NCBI GenBank assembly: GCA_033980235.1
Contig: CM067070.1
Span: 28,052,627 to 28,116,626, forward strand
Length of the DNA stretch: 64,000 nt
DNA from: Diadema setosum
Taxonomy: Eukaryota; Echinodermata; Echinoidea; Diadematoida; Diadematidae
Direction: 5' to 3'
Position numbers and translations under genes: made by a program. Shown here in pieces: positions 1 through 11,491 of the stretch (positions are counted from its first letter, which is position 1; each line of letters begins with the position of its first letter). A model generated the notes under the pieces. It was not told the origin of the DNA and ran no database searches. It worked only from the letters and a program-made list of their open reading frames with translations.

Positions 1-1560
1 AATATGATATAATTGTCTTGAGGTTTCAACATCTATTTTCTCTCTCTCTCTCTTTTTTTCTCTCTTTTAACTTTGAAAATAATACCCTATCCGTATCAAC
101 AATCATTAAAAAGGCATAAATGTCAAAGCCGAATAAAAAGTAATTTGTAAAGTTTCGTGTTCATTTGCGGGTTAATTTATATGAAGTAATGTTCAAGTAC
201 TTGCTTGTATCAATTTTTTTTTTCACTTTCATAAGTTTTCACATATCTTTAAAACAGTCATTAAAGGCATAATTTACCATTAGCAGATGAAACAAAAACC
301 CAGCATTAGTGCTTTAAAATAGTTCTAAAATGTGAGTTAGGGATAGAAACGACCACTGTCAAAATTTGAATCCGTATAATCGATGTTAAGTGTTGTTTAA
401 TACACAAAATGTGAACAATAGTTATAATAAAGATGTTTCCAGACTAAACCGTATACAGTTACGGTTTATGAAGAAAAACCCTGATATCTCCTTATATTTT
501 AGGTTTCATTGCAAATATTTCATACGGTAGGATGTTTTATGATACAGCAGACCTACACATATGCATCAAATGTGAGATCTTGAACATTTTTGAAATCACT
601 GCTCCCAAAGGTAAACTGGACCTTTAAAATGGCATACATGTCACCGCAGAATCCAACATATCTACATAGTTTTCGGAGTATTACAAATTGACATAAGCAA
701 TGTTATTATCTTCAAGTTTCCACAACTTTTTATCTTTTATTTCTGTATCTTTTAACTTTTCGAATATCTGTACCAACAGTCTATAAAAAGACAAACATGT
801 CAAATCAGAATCCAACATAATTTACAAAGTTGCATGTTCATTTGCAGAGTAATATATTAAGTGATGTACAAGTACATATTTTTGTTCTTAAATGTTTACA
901 TATCTGTAACAATAGTCAATGAAAAGACATACATATCAAAGAAGAATCCAACATAATATTCCTGTTTGTAAACAGGCTCGCGAAACATAAATGAAGTAAT
1001 CGCTTTCAAGTTTCAACATCTTTTTCCTCCTCTCCGTTTGGTTTCAACATATCCGTTTTAATAGTCTTACAAAAAGGCATAGGCCTACATGTGAAAGCAA
1101 AACCCAACATATTTACATAATATGTCTTTTATGTGTAATTTGCAATTTCACGTAGCTGGTGCTAAGGTTTTAACATCTTTTATCCTGTTAAGCTGTAACA
1201 AAATTGTGAACACACCTTTTAGTGCAACTCTATTATTCAACATACCTTCCAACTTTCTGAACATTTCTTTCATAATGCACCTGTAAAATAAAGTTATGAA
1301 AGTCATGGATTAGATATATTTACCAAATCTTGTAATATGGGTTCTTTCTTCTTTTTTTTTTCATTGCCTGTCCTTTAAGTTCAACATTGGTTATTGCGTG
1401 ACAAAAAGTAAAAATCGAAGTGAAATTCAACGTACTGAAAAGAAAAAAATGTTCTCTCAAGTTTGGACATGTATCACTGAAACAAAGGTCATGAACAAAA
1501 AGGGTTCCAGTTAAATGTAGAATCAAACATATTTACAAAGCCTTCTTTGTTTTTACAGGT
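1..1560. repeat. Diverged tandem repeat, unit about 150 bp
   Basis: A block of related units containing the phrases GTTTCAACATCT, an AACAGTC/AATAGTC word, AAAGGCATA..ATGTCAAAGC and AATCCAACATA-TTTACAAAG. Recognisable cores lie near 105-140, 625-660, 785-820, 915-950 and 1070-1110. Removing the MITE at 261-627 puts the cores about 130-170 bp apart. Units are strongly diverged, with several pyrimidine runs (CT run at 40-66). No coding potential is seen. Confidence 0.6.
261..627 (+). mobile_element. TTAA-flanked MITE, family I (copy 1)
   Basis: A ~359 bp element bounded by TTAA at 261-264 and 624-627. The ends are inverted: the left end begins AAGGCATAATTTACC and the right end reads AAGGTCCAGTTTACC on the other strand. 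The same element occurs in opposite orientation with the same length at 25792-26158, and as more diverged copies at about 41300-41705 and 63209-63571. TTAA target duplication is known for piggyBac-type transposases, so this is probably a non-autonomous piggyBac-like MITE. It encodes nothing. Confidence 0.85.
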
Positions 1561-4037
1561 TCATTATTTCATGCTTTTCATGCTTTATCTTATCCTGCGG
1601 GGATGAGGTAGAAGGGACAGAACAATTTGATTCCGGCGTCGTCCCCGTGGGCAGATTGTGGAACGTGGTGTAGGCGTTTGATTCAGTGGCAAAGTTCTGT
1701 GAGTGGGTTGGCGAGAAACTGTGCACGGATCGCCATGCTTGGGCTATGGTAGACGACAAAGAGACAGGTGGACCTTGAACAGGCCGCGACAACGATGGAC
1801 CCTTAGGAGGGTTAGGGGCGCTGAGCTGCTGCTGCTGTAGAGGAGAATACGACCCGGCAAAAGAATGGAGCCCCGAACGGGTGATCAGGCTAGCAAACTG
1901 CTGATGCGATGAAGTTCGTCCAGGGAAGGGCTGATGCGAAGGAGGAGGCCCACCAGACGGCAGATACCGTTGGTGATGCCTTTGCTTGAAGGCTATCAAC
2001 ATCTGAAATGACTGGTCCAGGTGATATCATCTGAGAGCATGGTTTCATGAAAGATGAGGTCAGCAAAATGCCGTCTAACCTGCGTTTGTGAATCCATGGC
2101 TGGACTTGATGGTGTCGCTGCAATGCTTTGCAGTTCTCCTTGGATCGTCTTCGCTTGCCCAACGAACTGAAAAGATGAAAAAATAAAGAACATCAACATT
2201 ACTACTGTTGGCAAGTGAAAGCAAGTATTGTTAAAATGATAATCACAAGGAGGTTATGTAGTAAAAACCTCTAAGTATACTTACTTCAGAAATAGACGAA
2301 AAAGAACTGCTAATTTTCCTGGACTTCTTATGAGGTCCTCCTTTTTTTTTCTTTTTTTTTCTTTTTGACGCTGGAAGAAGAAGAGAAAGCCTTGTTTCCC
2401 CTGTTGGTGTCAGATTGTCTTCCGTTTGCGTCGGATACATCATTAACGTCATTGTCGGACTCTGAATCATCTTCGTCTTCTTCACTGTCTGCTGGTGTTT
2501 GCCGCATTCGCAAAGATGAAGCTGCCAGATTCTGGGAAAGCTAAAACATACAAGAGGCACCTTTGCTACAAATGCATGAATAATCACAGACAGACCTGAA
2601 ATGAATGAAAGAACAGATATTAGGAAAAAATTATACGGATGGATGGATAAGCATGATCCTCCTCCCCCCTTTTTTTTGTATTACTGTTACACATAGAGGG
2701 ACCAAAGAAATTGAAAAGAAGGATATGCAAATTATACTTGTTAGTAAGATTAGAATAACCTCCAAAAGAATAATGTAAATTTGGAAGAAGAAGATAAAAG
2801 GCAACACGGAATCAGCTACACATTATTCTCAAGTCAAACTGTATAGTTCATACCATAGGAAAGATTAAAAACTTTTCGGAATAGCCTTGTATTTTTTCGT
2901 TCCTTCGTGTAGAAACATTACTGAACACTTCAAATTGCGAAATAGATTTTCCCCTTTAAGTTGTTGAAAAGAAAAGCAAACAAGTGCTATTTACGTATTT
3001 AATACGGTCATTAGAACTTATCGCTGATATTGTACTTCATGCTTTCTTTCTTAGCTGTTAATAGCATTTTTTTTTTGTTACAGCAAACCGTTTTGTATCT
3101 TATTCGACCACGAAGTCGGAAACTAGCTTCAAAGGGGAAAGTTATAGCAAGCGAATAAATTGACCTATATTATATACTCTTTTTTTAAGTTTGTAAATTT
3201 CATTTTTTATTTGCAATAAAAAAGTTTAAGTGTCAAAGTGCTTACGTCAAAGTTTAGGGCTAATTTAGATTATCAAGGTGAGAGTTATTTTCTTCTTACA
3301 TAATTTCTATGTGAAAATCATTCCACTCTGACATTGTCTGACGTGTAAAACAGCTTATTAGACCTGTATTTGCACTGCTGTCTTTATCACCACAATAACG
3401 TTATCTATGACATGCATGATCAGTCAATAAAGATAGATGAAGATCAGGAATAATGTGTTACACTTACTTGACCACCTATTTTCCTTTTGCTTTTGTCGAC
3501 TCGCCTTTAAAAAACCCAAAGTTGGCCATTATCCATTCCTGGGGGTCACTCAAGAAAATGGCCCCATTCCCTGACTTCTTCTTGATTGGGTCAATAAGCT
3601 TGCTGACCGCAGTCCACATGGACTTTAGCCAGATGAGCAATTGGGTATCGCTGATGTCTAGGTCTGCGGCTTTCTCCTTCATCAGTCTCTTTTTCAGTGC
3701 AGTTGTATTCTTGTAGTCTTTCAGCTTTGTGTTACATTGTAAGCAGGACCTCGTTCTCTCGGTACCACTCTGCTATCTCCTGTTCCTGCTGCTCAGTTAG
3801 TCCAGAAGGATCATTCCTCTTCCTCTTCTCTCTGACTATGGGCTGCGGTATAGCTCCTGAGCATGATGCTTGTGTGGCTTGTGTAGATAGCTCAGCAGGA
3901 TCTCTTCCATCTTCTTCTTGATTAGAAGCAGCATATTCTGCTTTCTCTTCTTCCCCTTCAGGTTGAGGTGTAGGTGTGTTTGGTCTTCTCTCACTGGTGT
4001 TAGTGTTGCTGCCCCTTTTTCCTCTCCTTCGTGTCAT
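1553..4037 (-). pseudogene. MADF-domain protein gene, three exons, frame-disrupted
   Basis: Exon 1 (about 3460-4037) starts at an ATG at 4037 and encodes an Arg/Glu-rich N-terminus, then a MADF-like module: an EQEIAEWYRENEVL segment, KLKDYKNTTALKKRL, and QLLIWLKSMWTAVSKL, a helix pattern typical of MADF DNA-binding domains (PF10545). Exon 2 (2285-2540) has an acceptor ending TTTTAG and a donor GTAAGT and encodes an acidic Asp/Ser stretch followed by a Lys run. Exon 3 (1553-2166) has an acceptor CTTTTCAG and encodes a C-terminal helical segment (RRHFADLIFHETML), then a Pro/Gln/Ser-rich tail. The frame breaks near 3740, in the A-run of exon 2 near 2345, and near 2010. The breaks are one-base shifts, so this is either a decaying copy or a gene with assembly indels. 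MADF proteins are DNA-binding regulators and are also carried by Harbinger-type transposons. No transposase is seen here. Confidence 0.55.
2590..3455. other. Intron-like AT-rich stretch, no gene seen
   Basis: Lies between exon 1 and exon 2 of the MADF-like gene. It contains T and A homopolymer runs and no ORF or repeat structure that I can support. Confidence 0.5.
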
Positions 4038-4189
4038 GATGGTACAGAAGTTTTAAAGAACACACAACAGAAGTTGTCTTTCTCCAAGCGTGATGACAAA
4101 ATGGCTGACTCATCGACGTGCACCACGTGGCTGTACACCTGGACCACTCTCTACTTCGTGTCAACCGCAGTGCCACCGTGTGCTCCTTC

Positions 4190-4460
4190 ATGAGACCGTG
4201 ATGCCTCCGTGTTATCTCCGCCACCTCTGTGTAGGTACCGTGTTTATATCGTGAAGGTCCGGGAGGAAAATCTGACTGGCGGATTATGGCGGTGCTAACA
4301 CGTTATTATCACGGATCATGCGGTGCAAGCACGGAGGATGCCGTTCTCTACACGGTGGACGGCGTTTTAAACACGGTCCATTTCAAACCCCGAAGACCGC
4401 CACGAAAAATTAAACATGTTTAATTTCTTTTAGCTGTTGAATTCCGGCGGTTCCCCGCGG
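4190..4460. other. GC-rich 5' flank of the MADF-like gene, possible transposon end
   Basis: Locally GC-rich sequence with the word CACGG/CCGTG repeated many times and a GGGGTTTGAAATGG-type border on the minus strand. It lies just upstream of the MADF-like start. It may be a promoter or the end of a Harbinger-like element; a matching opposite end was not found in the window. Confidence 0.25.
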
Positions 4461-4559
4461 TTCTCGGGGTTTGCATGCATGTAATTTTACGTAAAGTACT
4501 GGTATCGTACCATCTAAAATGAGAGTTTCGAAAGTTATTCCATTAAAAAAAATGATCCT

Positions 4560-6190
4560 AGAATGTTTCAAATTTCCGTCCGACATCTATTTTGCTTTGT
4601 TTGTCAGAAATATTAGAAAAATATTTTTTACTCGTTTTTATGACTTCCTGCTTCAATATGATTTATCATAATCATATGATAGTCAGTATGGATTCCGGCA
4701 AAATCTGTCTACAGATATGGCGATTGGAAATACAAGACAGAATAATTCAAAAAATAAACGATGGTGAAGAAATTTTGGTAATATTTACGGATCCTTCTAA
4801 AGCCTTTGACTGTGCGTCTTTCTAATGAAATTTTACTTCAAACATTACAATATTATGGTGTTCGTGGTGTGCGTTTTAAATGGTTTAGATCTTATTCATG
4901 TGGACGGAAACAATTTACTGTTTATGATTCTTTTCATTCGTCTTTTAGACATATTAATACGGGTGTGCCTCAGGGATCTATTCTTGGACCTTTATTGCTT
5001 TTTTATTTTGATTATAAACGACATTGTCAATTCTTGCCATGAATCTCACTTTATTCTATATGCCGATGACACCTCACTTCTTGCCTCTCATGACAATATC
5101 GATATTTTGATTGAACTTTTAAACAAAAATCTTTTTCAAGTACGTAATTGGTTTAAGTGCAATATGCTCACTTTGAATATAAGCAAAACGCAATGTGTAT
5201 TTCTTAAACGCGGAGGTGTGCAGTATAATACTGATGATATGATTTTGAAAATTGGTGATATACGTTTGAAATTTCATGAATCTGTTATTTTTTTAGGTGT
5301 TGTATTAAACAGTAAGTTTAGCTGGAATGATCATATTGATTTTGTTTGTACAAAAATTTCTCGTTTTATTGTAATTCTGAATTGACTGAAATATGATTTG
5401 CCAAGTTACATTTTGTTCGCTCTTTATAATGCTTATATAATTCATCTGTTTTATATTACTGCAATTCTATCTGGGGAAACACGTATTCTTACCAAACTCA
5501 AAGAGTTTTTATAATACAAAAGAAAGCAATTCGAATTGGTACAAAGTCAGATTATTGAGCATCAACATCTTAACTTTTTCAATCATTACACACTTTTAAA
5601 TTGCAAGATTTGAAGAGAATTCAAATATGTTCTTTTTATGCAAAGTTTTCATGCTAAAACTCTCTCACCTTATCTACAAAATATGTTTTCTGTGAACTGT
5701 GGTATGCATAATTATTATACAAGATTGTCAAATCATTTCCATCGATGGTGACAAATCTAAATATTCGTTGCGTCATACTGGTCCCGTTTTATGGAATACT
5801 TTAGAACTGAGCTAATTTAATATACAGTTTAATAATATTTTCAAAAGACAGTACAAGAAAATATTGATTAGTAAGTATTGATATATACATAGATATTGGT
5901 ATATTGGTCTGTATTCTACTTGTATTATGGTGTTTGATGTTTTTTTTATATGTGCAACATAACACGCCTATTCTGGCTTTCTACGCACATACCATTTTCC
6001 GATCAACCAAACACACAATGTTAATGAGTTTCTGTTCTTTATGTACCTGTGATATCTGTTTTCCCCATGCATTTTTTTTTGTTCTTTTGTCTTCATTTTA
6101 ATCTCGCCTTGTTTCGTTGATGATTTTCATTGTTTTTTAAGCTAAATTTTTGTACAATTTGCTCATATTCACATGTATTTTATACATCAA
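4560..6190 (+). mobile_element. Degenerate non-LTR retrotransposon (reverse transcriptase), copy 1
   Basis: Translated in several frames this gives reverse transcriptase pieces in order: SEILEKYF near 4605, the palm-A region (PSKAFDC, near 4790), GVPQGSILGPLL near 4965, YADD near 5060, then the thumb region to about 5390 and a C-terminal remnant to 5810. It is closely related to the copy at 29490-32205, including the 3' UTR words. Frameshifts occur at about 4815, 5010 and 5385, so it is dead, although the catalytic YADD is intact. The start is 5'-truncated (no endonuclease). Clade is probably CR1/Jockey-like. Confidence 0.85.
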
Positions 6191-6870
6191 ATACCTCAAA
6201 ACGAACATAAAGTCGCACACACTGATTTTGCGTGAGGACTGAAAATAAGTGAATTGGGTCAACCTAGCCGAACTTGACTTTTTCATATTTTCTGAAAGAA
6301 CGGGTCTTCTTTCACATTACGCTAAAATTTGGTATCATAAAACGGGCAGGAAAGTGTGTTTTTTAGCAGTTTATCTCGAACATTTTTGGTAGAATAGTGT
6401 GATTAGGTGTGTCTTTAGAATCCCTTTTTCATTTCTGAAAAACCTTGTCCACACTCTTCACTTTCAACTCTAATAGCTTTTGAAAGGATAGTGCTACTGC
6501 TTTTGAAGTTGGCATTAATTACGGACAGAATGTGTTAATGAGGCATGCTAGATTTCAGTTTAATTTGATAATCCCTTCATTGTTGTTACTCTGGTGGTTT
6601 ACTTCCTGTTTTTTGTCCCATTCATGGCACAGCCAGCACGGTTTGGTAAAGATTAAGCGCTTGGTTAGACACTGCACTTCAGAGCCTCTTTTCTCAGTTC
6701 ACACTTTTCCTGAGTTTGTGCTTTCTTTCCAATATTTAGATAGGTTAGGAGAGTCCATTTGATTTGAGTTATACATCATTTTAAAGCTTAAGGTCTGCTC
6801 TTTCAGAATATGGTATTAACTAAAAATTCATGTCTGGCGACTTTTTGTTTGTTTTGAGGTGCAGGGTCAC
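6186..6870 (+). mobile_element. GTGACC-MITE inserted in the LINE 3' UTR
   Basis: Begins with CTCAAAACGAACATAAAGTC, where the outermost ~10 bases of the left end are altered, and ends GAGGTGCAGGGTCAC. It matches the family copies at 7021, 11492, 13390, 31089 and 45919 along its length. It is followed by the LINE tail (6871-6911), so it sits inside the LINE copy that began at 4560. The small ORFs inside are not conserved genes. Confidence 0.8.
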
Positions 6871-6911
6871 ATATTGAATCGGCAATAAAGATTGAATTGA
6901 ATTGAATTGAA
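6871..6911 (+). mobile_element. LINE 3' terminus with GAATT tail
   Basis: AATAAAGATTGAATTGAATT-type simple tail. The same tail ends the related LINE at about 32205, so this is the true 3' end of the LINE interrupted by the MITE. Confidence 0.75.
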
Positions 6912-6992
6912 TACCGAACTTCAGGAATAACGAATCTTCCTACTCAAGAGATTTCGGAATAACGAACCTTCGGAATAACGAGCTGTAACCAT
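6912..6992. repeat. Short foldback repeat of GGAATAACGAACCTTC type
   Basis: About 80 bp made of GGAATAACGAA-CTTC words ending AACGAGCTGTAACC. It is a small relative of the larger arrays at 19365-19628 and 43655-43992. Confidence 0.6.
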
Positions 6993-7020
6993 ATATATGA
7001 ATTATACCGATTTTATAAAT

Positions 7021-7702
7021 GTTGCCGTGCATCACAAAACGAACAAAAAGTTGCACACACTGATTAAAAAAAAAATAGGGGAAATCGGTCAACCTGCCAA
7101 TCTTGAATTTTTCATATTTTCTCAAAGAGCAAGTCGTCTTCTACATTATACTAAAATTTGGGAATATAAAACGGGCAGGAATATGTGTTTTTAGCAGTTT
7201 ATCTCGAACATTTTTGGTAGAATAGTGTGATTAGGTGAGCCTTTAGAGTCTTCTTTTTATTTCTTAAAAACCTTGTACACACTCCACTTTCAACTGTAAA
7301 GGATAATATACTGCTTTGAAAGTTGGCATTAACTATGGACAAAATGTGTTTATAAGACGTGCTCAATTTCAGTTTAATCTGATAACCTCTCATTGTTGTT
7401 ACTTCGCTGGTTTACATCTTGGGGTGTTTTTTTTTTTTTTTTTTTTTTTGTCCAATTAATCGCACAGCCAGCACGGCTTGGTATAGATTTAGCGCATGAA
7501 TAATCAGTACTTCAGATCCTCTTTTCTCAGTTCACCATTTTCCTGAGTGTGTGCCTTCTTTCCGATATTTAGGTGGGTTAGGAGAGTCCATTTGATTTGA
7601 GTTATGCATCATTTTAAAGCTTAAAGTCCGTTCTTTCAGAATGTGCTATTAACTAAAATTTAATGTCTGGCAACTTTCTATTCGTTTTGTGATGCACGGT
7701 CA
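7021..7702 (+). mobile_element. GTGACC-MITE, complete copy
   Basis: The left end (GCCGTGCATCACAAAACGAA) and right end (TTCGTTTTGTGATGCACGGT) are inverted repeats of each other. The interior contains the family's landmarks: TTTCATATTTTCT, a CAGCCAGCACGG word and GAGAGTCCATTTGATTTGAG. It lies 30 bp after the foldback repeat. Confidence 0.8.
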
Positions 7703-8155
7703 AAAAGGCACCTTAAATTTCTTGTTGACGTGTTTTCATATTTCCCTTCTTAAAGTCTACAGCTCTAGTATCAAATTCTTTGCAATATCAAAACGCACAT
7801 TTGTAACAGGGTATTGTCTTTATACTTGAGCGAAAACATGTTAGTTTGCTTATTAATATCTTCATTTTCTTCCACATTAATAAAGATGTAAACAAACAGG
7901 TCATAATTTATACTTGTATATAATTCGCATTCATTATTATCATTCTTTTACTTTAGTTTGAATATTTAAAGAAATCATGTAAATGTGAGAGTTTGATTTT
8001 TGTTTTCATTTTAGCTGAACATGTTCTTGCCGACCGTATACACTTTTTTCTTTTCTTTTTTAACCCAAATACATCTTGCCGCAGCAACTACACTGTATTA
8101 TCCGGAAAGGGGGTGGGGTGGGGATAGGGGATAGGGAATAATGGATAAATCGCAT
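7703..8155. other. Non-coding stretch, nothing recognised
   Basis: AT-rich with T runs and a short G-rich patch near 8107-8140. No ORF, repeat end or RNA gene can be supported. Confidence 0.5.
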
Positions 8156-8179
8156 TTGTTTGTTTGTTTTTTCAATCAT

Positions 8180-8508
8180 GGGTGATACTTTACTGGTTAT
8201 AATAAATGTATACAGTTATCCTGAATGTAAGACGCACTTTAAGTTTACATTGTTATACATTTTATTCAATTCATATCATATTCAGTTTTATACTTTGAAT
8301 GCCGTTTTAACTTGTCGTATTTTGTATTGTACTTTATGTAATATAATGTTATAGATTGTAACATTATACTGTTTCAATATTTGTTTCGAATTGTAAATTG
8401 TATCTTAATATTCTTATGTAATACAGGGCTCTCTTGTAAAGCAGTTTTATGTACTGATGAGACTACCCTGTATGAAGAAGACAGAATAAATAAATAAATA
8501 AATAATAC
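8180..8508 (+). mobile_element. LINE 3' end fragment with (AAAT) tail
   Basis: Ends with a conserved hairpin-like terminus, CAGGGCTCTCTTGTAAAGCA followed by GACTACCCTGTATGAAG and an (AAAT)n tail. CAGGG and CCCTG can pair. This is the arrangement found at the 3' end of CR1/L2-type LINEs. The same CTCTTGTAAAGCAG word occurs in the SINE at 38745-39000. The 64-codon ORF here is not taken as a gene. Confidence 0.6.
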
Positions 8509-8660
8509 TTCAAAAGAAATCATAACCAGTGTCAGGTCATTGTACTACTGACATGGTAGTAAGGGCTTTATGAGAAGAATATGTGCAAAACAGTTTACCT
8601 GGTGTTTGTGTCAGATCAACATCTCTCACTTAATTTCATATTCAAGAAAAATGTACTCAC

Positions 8661-8721
8661 AATGCATATCGAAGACATGAATCCTGAAAGCAGATACCCC
8701 AATTGCTAGAGCTGCAATTAT
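8661..8721 (-). CDS. Possible small internal exon encoding a hydrophobic segment
   Basis: On the minus strand a long T run followed by GTCTGACAG forms a good acceptor and GTGAGT a canonical donor, enclosing 61 nt. One frame reads IIAALAIGVSAFRIHVFDMH, a membrane-like segment. No neighbouring exon was identified, so the gene cannot be named; chance occurrence is possible. Confidence 0.25.
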
Positions 8722-9138
8722 CTGTCAGACAAAAAAAAAAAAAAAAAACACTTATCAAAACAAGATATTAGTATTAAACAAAAATGACAAACCAGGGCAG
8801 AAAAATGAAGCGCATTCAAACGTTTCACAGTAGGTATCAAGTACTACAAATTCATCATATCCTTTTGTTTTCAAACAAAAATAGGAACATTACAATGTGA
8901 ACTAATAAGACTAACTTGGAAAGTGAAAATTCAGAACTTGGTATATAAACTTCAGAACCGTATAAAATATTAGGTCAGGAATCATATGAAAATACAAAAC
9001 AACTTGAGCTTCATAGATCTACCTGAAGAATTACCAAACTATGTCAACGCAACTTCAAAGATTTGTCACGCACATACACATCATCATCGTTTATCCGGAA
9101 CAATATCAAGTATGGCAAATTGAATGAAGTCAGTTCAT

Positions 9139-9174
9139 GCGTGTGTGTGTGTGTGTGTCTGCCTCTGTCTGTAT

Positions 9175-9210
<36 letters not shown>
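9139..9210. repeat. (GT)n microsatellite, interrupted
   Basis: Two GT runs separated by a short CTGCCTCTGTCTGTATCC interruption. Open frames across it are artefacts of the dinucleotide. Confidence 0.95.
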
Positions 9211-9269
9211 CATGTGCACTAGCATACAAATTGCATAATCCTCATCTGACTTTATTCAACTTGCCATAG

Positions 9270-10900
9270 CTCCCATTTGCTTGAAACGCACATTGCATAT
9301 AATAAATATTGAATTGCTAGACCCTATACTTCAGTTTCACATTGTGTTGGCAGTGTAAAATGCAACCAGCATTGTAATTGGGCTGTGTGAAGTTAAACAC
9401 ACATCCTGAGAGCCTGCCATAAGCTAGTTGTTCTGAGCAATAATTACATGAAAGTCAATGTCCATATCAATGGAATGCAAGGGTCTGAACATTCAATTTT
9501 ACCCAAATTCATGTGAGTGATTAGAAATAAAAGGTGCACAATATCTAGATGAGTCTATACATGACTCTACTACATCATGCAGATTTTATTGTGAGCTCTT
9601 TTTGGATTGGGGCATTCGAGATATCTACATGATTCAAATTCGTATGAATTAAAGTACAGATCTAGCAACAAATAATCTCAATAATGCCACGGGGGTTGCA
9701 GCCCCGCCTCCCCTGCCCCCCCCCCCCCCCCCAAGTGCGGTCCCTACGTGCAATAACATCCATCCTTATATTCCTACATTTGACATTATCATACTGTCTT
9801 ACCATTGAGTATATCGCACTGGCTATAGACTCTGTGCGAATGTCAAAACAGCAGTACGTGCTCATGAGTGGTATCTTGCTCTCCTGTTTGGATCCAGTCA
9901 GACGCACAAATATTTGAAATCCGCTAACTGAAATGAAACAGTAACTAACGCAACGTGGCCCCCGCAACGTTCGTATCAATTCTCCACGGTTTTGTTTCTC
10001 TTTACAAATGTTGGTGGGTTCTAGCAGTTGCAACTACAGCCGCAGCTGCTTGAGCGCAGGGATATAAATGGTACGTGTCCTGGATTGATAAGTGGGCGAA
10101 AACTATTGTCACGTCACCACTAGCACAGGTCAGGCACAGGGTCCACAATCGCCAGTCTATCTTAATGTGCTGCTTGAATCTTTTTTTTTTTTTTTGTACG
10201 AGAATTGGTCTAGAGAAACTAAATCTAACGTTATATGGCAGGAGGTACCTAAGTAGGCTGAAATAAATGGATCACCACAGATAGTCGTTGACGAGACGTC
10301 GGTAAAGCAATTCTCGAAGTTGACAAAATTCGACTTGGAAAGAGCGAGGTGAACATCAAAATAACCCCTAGAACGTCTATCACCCGAATTCTCCAATGCA
10401 ATGTTATCGTACTAACGTTAGTAATTCGTGTTTGGAAGTGGCATCTGTTTCATGTCGTCTGCACTAAAACTGCACAGTGACATCATCACTACTGCTGACG
10501 ACGATCCCTTTTTTGTTGCACAGCTACGTGCAGAATCACTTTCGTCTTCTGGCCTTTTATGCACAGGTTTGGGATGTTGTCTTTTTTTTTTTCTTTCTTT
10601 CTTTCTTTCTCTCCCTCTTTTTTTTTTTAATCAACGAAAGTGCTGCAATCCCTGGGTTCAGCCAAGACGATAGAGGGCGTCAATAGGTCCGAACGAAAAT
10701 TCAGATCCCTCCGTATGTTCTGTAGAATGCTCTGCGGAAATGCAGAGACTTGTTGAATGTACAACAACATCACTGCATACGAGTACACTACTATAAGAAT
10801 AATAATTATTATAACATGTTATTTATATTTTGGATCCAAAAATTATCCTCTATTGAATGGTGAAACAATTTCAGGTTATGAAAGCTATATTTAAGCTATG
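9270..10900. other. Non-coding stretch, no gene recognised
   Basis: Contains a C run at 9718-9732, a T run near 10180, a CTTT tract at 10580-10630 and no supportable coding sequence. The ORFs here have low-complexity or random composition. Confidence 0.45.
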
Positions 10901-11491
10901 TCAGAATGTTGGCATATTTGACACTCCACGACCATGACGACGTACTGTTTGCAAAATTACGTCACTTTCGGTGACGACACGTTTGTGGAGCACAGCTACT
11001 TCTGAGTATACCGACGCAATAGAAACAGAAGTCGTACACGTAATTTGGAAATTATACCAGTAGTATCTTAGGCCTATCCGATTTTCAAAATGATGTCACA
11101 AAGTAATTGTGACATCACAAAACAATTTTGACATCACAAAGCAATTTTGACATGGCGCACCGCTTCGTACTGTCGCTGTGAAATTTTTCTAACGAACAAA
11201 TTGTGACATCACAGTACAAATCCTGGTCATCGCGCACTACTTTGTCCTGTCACCAAAGAGATTGTAAATTCCTTCTAACGGTCAAATACTACTTTTTAAC
11301 ACAAAAAATTGTGACATCAAAAAACAACTCTGACATTGTGCGCTGCTTCGTAACGTCTGTCCTGGGTCGCTGAACAATTTCTAACAAAACTCCCAAGGCA
11401 AAGTACATTGTAGACCTAGATTTTCCATTTGAGTATACGTCCCTGCAAGAATTCCTTTACTTATACCAAAGTACTCAAAGAAAAATCATAT

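Noticed and set aside
3732..4224. Plus-strand ORFs at 3453-4193 and the minus ORF at 4000-4224
   Set aside because: The plus-strand frames are shadows of the MADF-like exon; the 4000-4224 frame lies in its 5' flank and has random composition.
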